Part shown: piece after piece, positions 6,082 through 7,984 of the stretch | Position numbering within the stretch: position 1 is the first letter of the stretch | Layout of the letters: each line of letters starts with the position of its first letter | Assembly (NCBI GenBank): GCA_013335845.1 | Contig: JAAXUU010000049.1 | Span: 1-7,984 of the forward strand | Direction: 5' to 3' | From: Actinomycetota bacterium | GTDB lineage: Bacteria > Actinomycetota > Coriobacteriia > Coriobacteriales > RUG844 | Length of the DNA stretch: 7,984 bases | Translations under genes and position numbers: made by a program | The notes under the pieces: model-generated | What the model saw: only the letters and a program-made list of their open reading frames with translations | Database searches by the model: none | What the model was told of the DNA's origin: nothing

Positions 6082-7233
6082 ATGAGTTTCAAAACATACA
6101 GTTGTCCGGCAAGTAAGCGCTGCGGTGGGTGCCAATGGCTCAACGTGCCCTACCCTATCCAACTCAAGCGGAAACAAGATGCAGTCGAAGAGCTTCTCGG
6201 CGGGTATTGCAAAGTGAACGCGATCATCGGGATGGATGCGCCACAACACTACCGGCATAAGATCCTCGCGCCATTCGCTCCGGGACCCAAGGGACGGATC
6301 CTGTACGGCCTCTACGCCAAGAATAGCCATCGAATCGTCCAAACGGATTCCTGCGTTATCGAAGACGCACGCGCAAAGCGCATTCTCGCCACCATCCATT
6401 CCCTTATGGCATCCTTCAAGATCAAACCGTACGACGAGGATGCAGGAAAAGGCTTCTTGCGGCATGTGCTCATCCGAACGGGCTATGCGACCGACGAGGT
6501 GATGGTGACTCTCGTCTGTGCCGGCAAGATCTTCCCTTCGAAAAACACCTTCGTCAAAGTGCTGCGCGCCAAGCACCCTGAAATCACCACCATCGTCATG
6601 AATATCAACACCCGCGACACGAACGTCGTTCTCGGTACGCAGGAGAACGTGTTCTTCGGTAAGGGATGGATCGAGGACAAGCTTTGCGGTTGCACCTTCA
6701 GGATTTCGTCCAGTTCGTTTTACCAAGTGAATCCCGAACAAGCCGAGAAGCTCTATAACGCCGCAGTCGGCATGGCGCAACTGAGCGGAGAAGAGACCAT
6801 CCTCGACACGTATTGCGGGACCGGAACGATCGGGATCATCGCGAGCAAACACGCGAAACGCTTGATCGGTGTCGAGAGCAATGAGGACGCCGTCCGCGAC
6901 GCCAAGACGAATGCACGACGCAACAAAGTCGAGAACGCGGAGATCTTCGCAGAAGACGCAAGTGTGTTCATGAATGCGTTGGCACAGGAAGGCAGTTCCG
7001 TCGACGTCGTGTTCATGGATCCGCCGCGAGGTGGTTCCGACGAGAAATTCCTCCAGTCGTTGACGCAACTCGCGCCAAAGCGCATCGTCTATATCTCATG
7101 CAACCCTAAGACGCAGCAGCGCGATGTGGCATTCCTTCTCGGACGCGGCTATCGTGTAGTCGAGATCCAACCGGTCGATATGTTCCCCCACACCGAACAT
7201 ATCGAGTGCGTGGTATCGATGGAGCGTAGATAG
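6082..7233 (+). CDS. rlmD: 23S rRNA (uracil-5-)-methyltransferase, RlmD/RlmCD type, TRAM-less
   Basis: A SAM-dependent enzyme that methylates C5 of a uridine in 23S rRNA. It has 383 residues. Cys8, Cys14, Cys17 (SCPASKRCGGCQW) and Cys91 (QTDSCVIED) match the four ligands of the [4Fe-4S] cluster of this family. RISSSSFYQVNPEQAEKLY (208-226) precedes the methyltransferase core. The SAM motif is DTYCGTGTIG (242-251), then DPPRGG (313-318), the nucleophile Cys340 in YISCNPKT, and Glu375 in MFPHTEHIE as general base. The N-terminal TRAM domain of E. coli RlmD is missing, but the body resembles Gram-positive RlmCD more than RlmC, so the target (U1939, U747 or both) is uncertain. The frame is open further upstream to 5671, but that stretch overlaps purB; the ATG at 6082 has GAGGGGG 3 nt before it and starts exactly ahead of the cysteine motif. 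Confidence 0.92.
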   Translation: MSFKTYSCPASKRCGGCQWLNVPYPIQLKRKQDAVEELLGGYCKVNAIIGMDAPQHYRHKILAPFAPGPKGRILYGLYAKNSHRIVQTDSCVIEDARAKRILATIHSLMASFKIKPYDEDAGKGFLRHVLIRTGYATDEVMVTLVCAGKIFPSKNTFVKVLRAKHPEITTIVMNINTRDTNVVLGTQENVFFGKGWIEDKLCGCTFRISSSSFYQVNPEQAEKLYNAAVGMAQLSGEETILDTYCGTGTIGIIASKHAKRLIGVESNEDAVRDAKTNARRNKVENAEIFAEDASVFMNALAQEGSSVDVVFMDPPRGGSDEKFLQSLTQLAPKRIVYISCNPKTQQRDVAFLLGRGYRVVEIQPVDMFPHTEHIECVVSMERR

Positions 7234-7282
7234 CTTGTAAAGGCCACGCGTACTTCTCCGGGGCGACCATTACGAAAAGAGA

Positions 7283-7316
7283 GCCGATAAAGAAAGCGAT
7301 CATCGCTTTCATCGGC
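7283..7316. terminator. Long hairpin after the methyltransferase gene, possible terminator
   Basis: GCCGAT (7283-7288) pairs with ATCGGC (7311-7316), and inside it GAAAGCGA (7292-7299) pairs with TCGCTTTC (7303-7310) around a TCA loop, giving 14 base pairs interrupted by a one-sided AAA bulge. It is 50 nt past the stop. The plus-strand tail TTCGTATCCATTTT is a weak T-run; on the minus strand the tail is CTCTCTTTTC. It separates rlmD from katG and probably ends the rlmD transcript. Confidence 0.55.
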
Positions 7317-7328
7317 TTCGTATCCATT

Positions 7329-7358
7329 TTGGCATCGATTACATGAGTCCACTACACT
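7329..7358 (+). promoter_or_regulatory. katG promoter
   Basis: TTGGCA (7329-7334, 5 of 6 to TTGACA) and TACACT (7353-7358, 4 of 6 to TATAAT) are separated by 18 bp. Transcription would start near 7365, leaving a leader of about 90 nt. I see no PerR-like or Fur-like palindrome around it. Confidence 0.5.
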
Positions 7359-7360
7359 TT

Positions 7361-7984
<624 letters not shown>

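Noticed and set aside
5992..7068. 358-codon minus-strand open frame opposite the methyltransferase gene
   Set aside because: The plus-strand gene carries a complete set of catalytic motifs. The antisense frame has no start signal and a composition expected from reverse reading.

Overview
The window looks like a chromosomal segment of a medium-GC bacterium, most likely an anaerobic or microaerophilic actinobacterium of the class Coriobacteriia. That placement is inferred from protein style: a sensor kinase whose first membrane segment reads TRLTGAFALTAAMTALIAAS, a Tat-exported lipoprotein, and a zinc-ribbon/membrane-anchor protein with an acidic outer domain. No rRNA, tRNA or other taxonomic marker is present. 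I see no mobile element, CRISPR array, tRNA or rRNA, and no clear previously undescribed system. The most unusual parts are in the intergenic DNA.

Layout. At 1-1028 (minus strand) lies a two-component operon: an OmpR/PhoB-type response regulator and, 3 nt downstream with a GTG start, the first third or so of a membrane histidine kinase cut by the window edge. At 1187-2044 (minus) is a zinc-ribbon protein with one transmembrane helix and an extracytoplasmic domain. At 2173-3387 (minus, GTG start) is a Tat-signal lipoprotein, probably a beta-propeller, of unknown function. The 247-bp divergent region 3388-3634 holds five tandem 11-bp repeats, an inverted repeat and a perfect 12-bp palindrome. 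At 3635-4258 (plus) is a cytidylate-kinase-like P-loop protein. It converges on a minus-strand pair, purB (4560-5906) followed by a small four-cysteine TSCPD-domain protein (4283-4549). The 175-bp divergent region 5907-6081 holds a purB promoter with a perfect TATAAT box and a pair of 18-bp direct repeats in the leader, and also the promoter of a 23S rRNA uracil-5-methyltransferase (6082-7233, plus) with iron-sulfur cysteines and no TRAM domain. After a long hairpin (7283-7316) and a 5' leader with its own promoter and two small hairpins, katG (catalase-peroxidase) starts at 7456 and runs off the right edge.

The genes do not form one pathway. They cover signal transduction, envelope proteins, purine synthesis, rRNA modification and peroxide defence. 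The clearest functional links are the regulator/kinase pair and the purB-TSCPD transcription unit. The 11-bp period of the repeat array matches the spacing at which PhoB/OmpR-type regulators bind in tandem, so it may be a target of such a regulator, possibly the one encoded here; this is inference.
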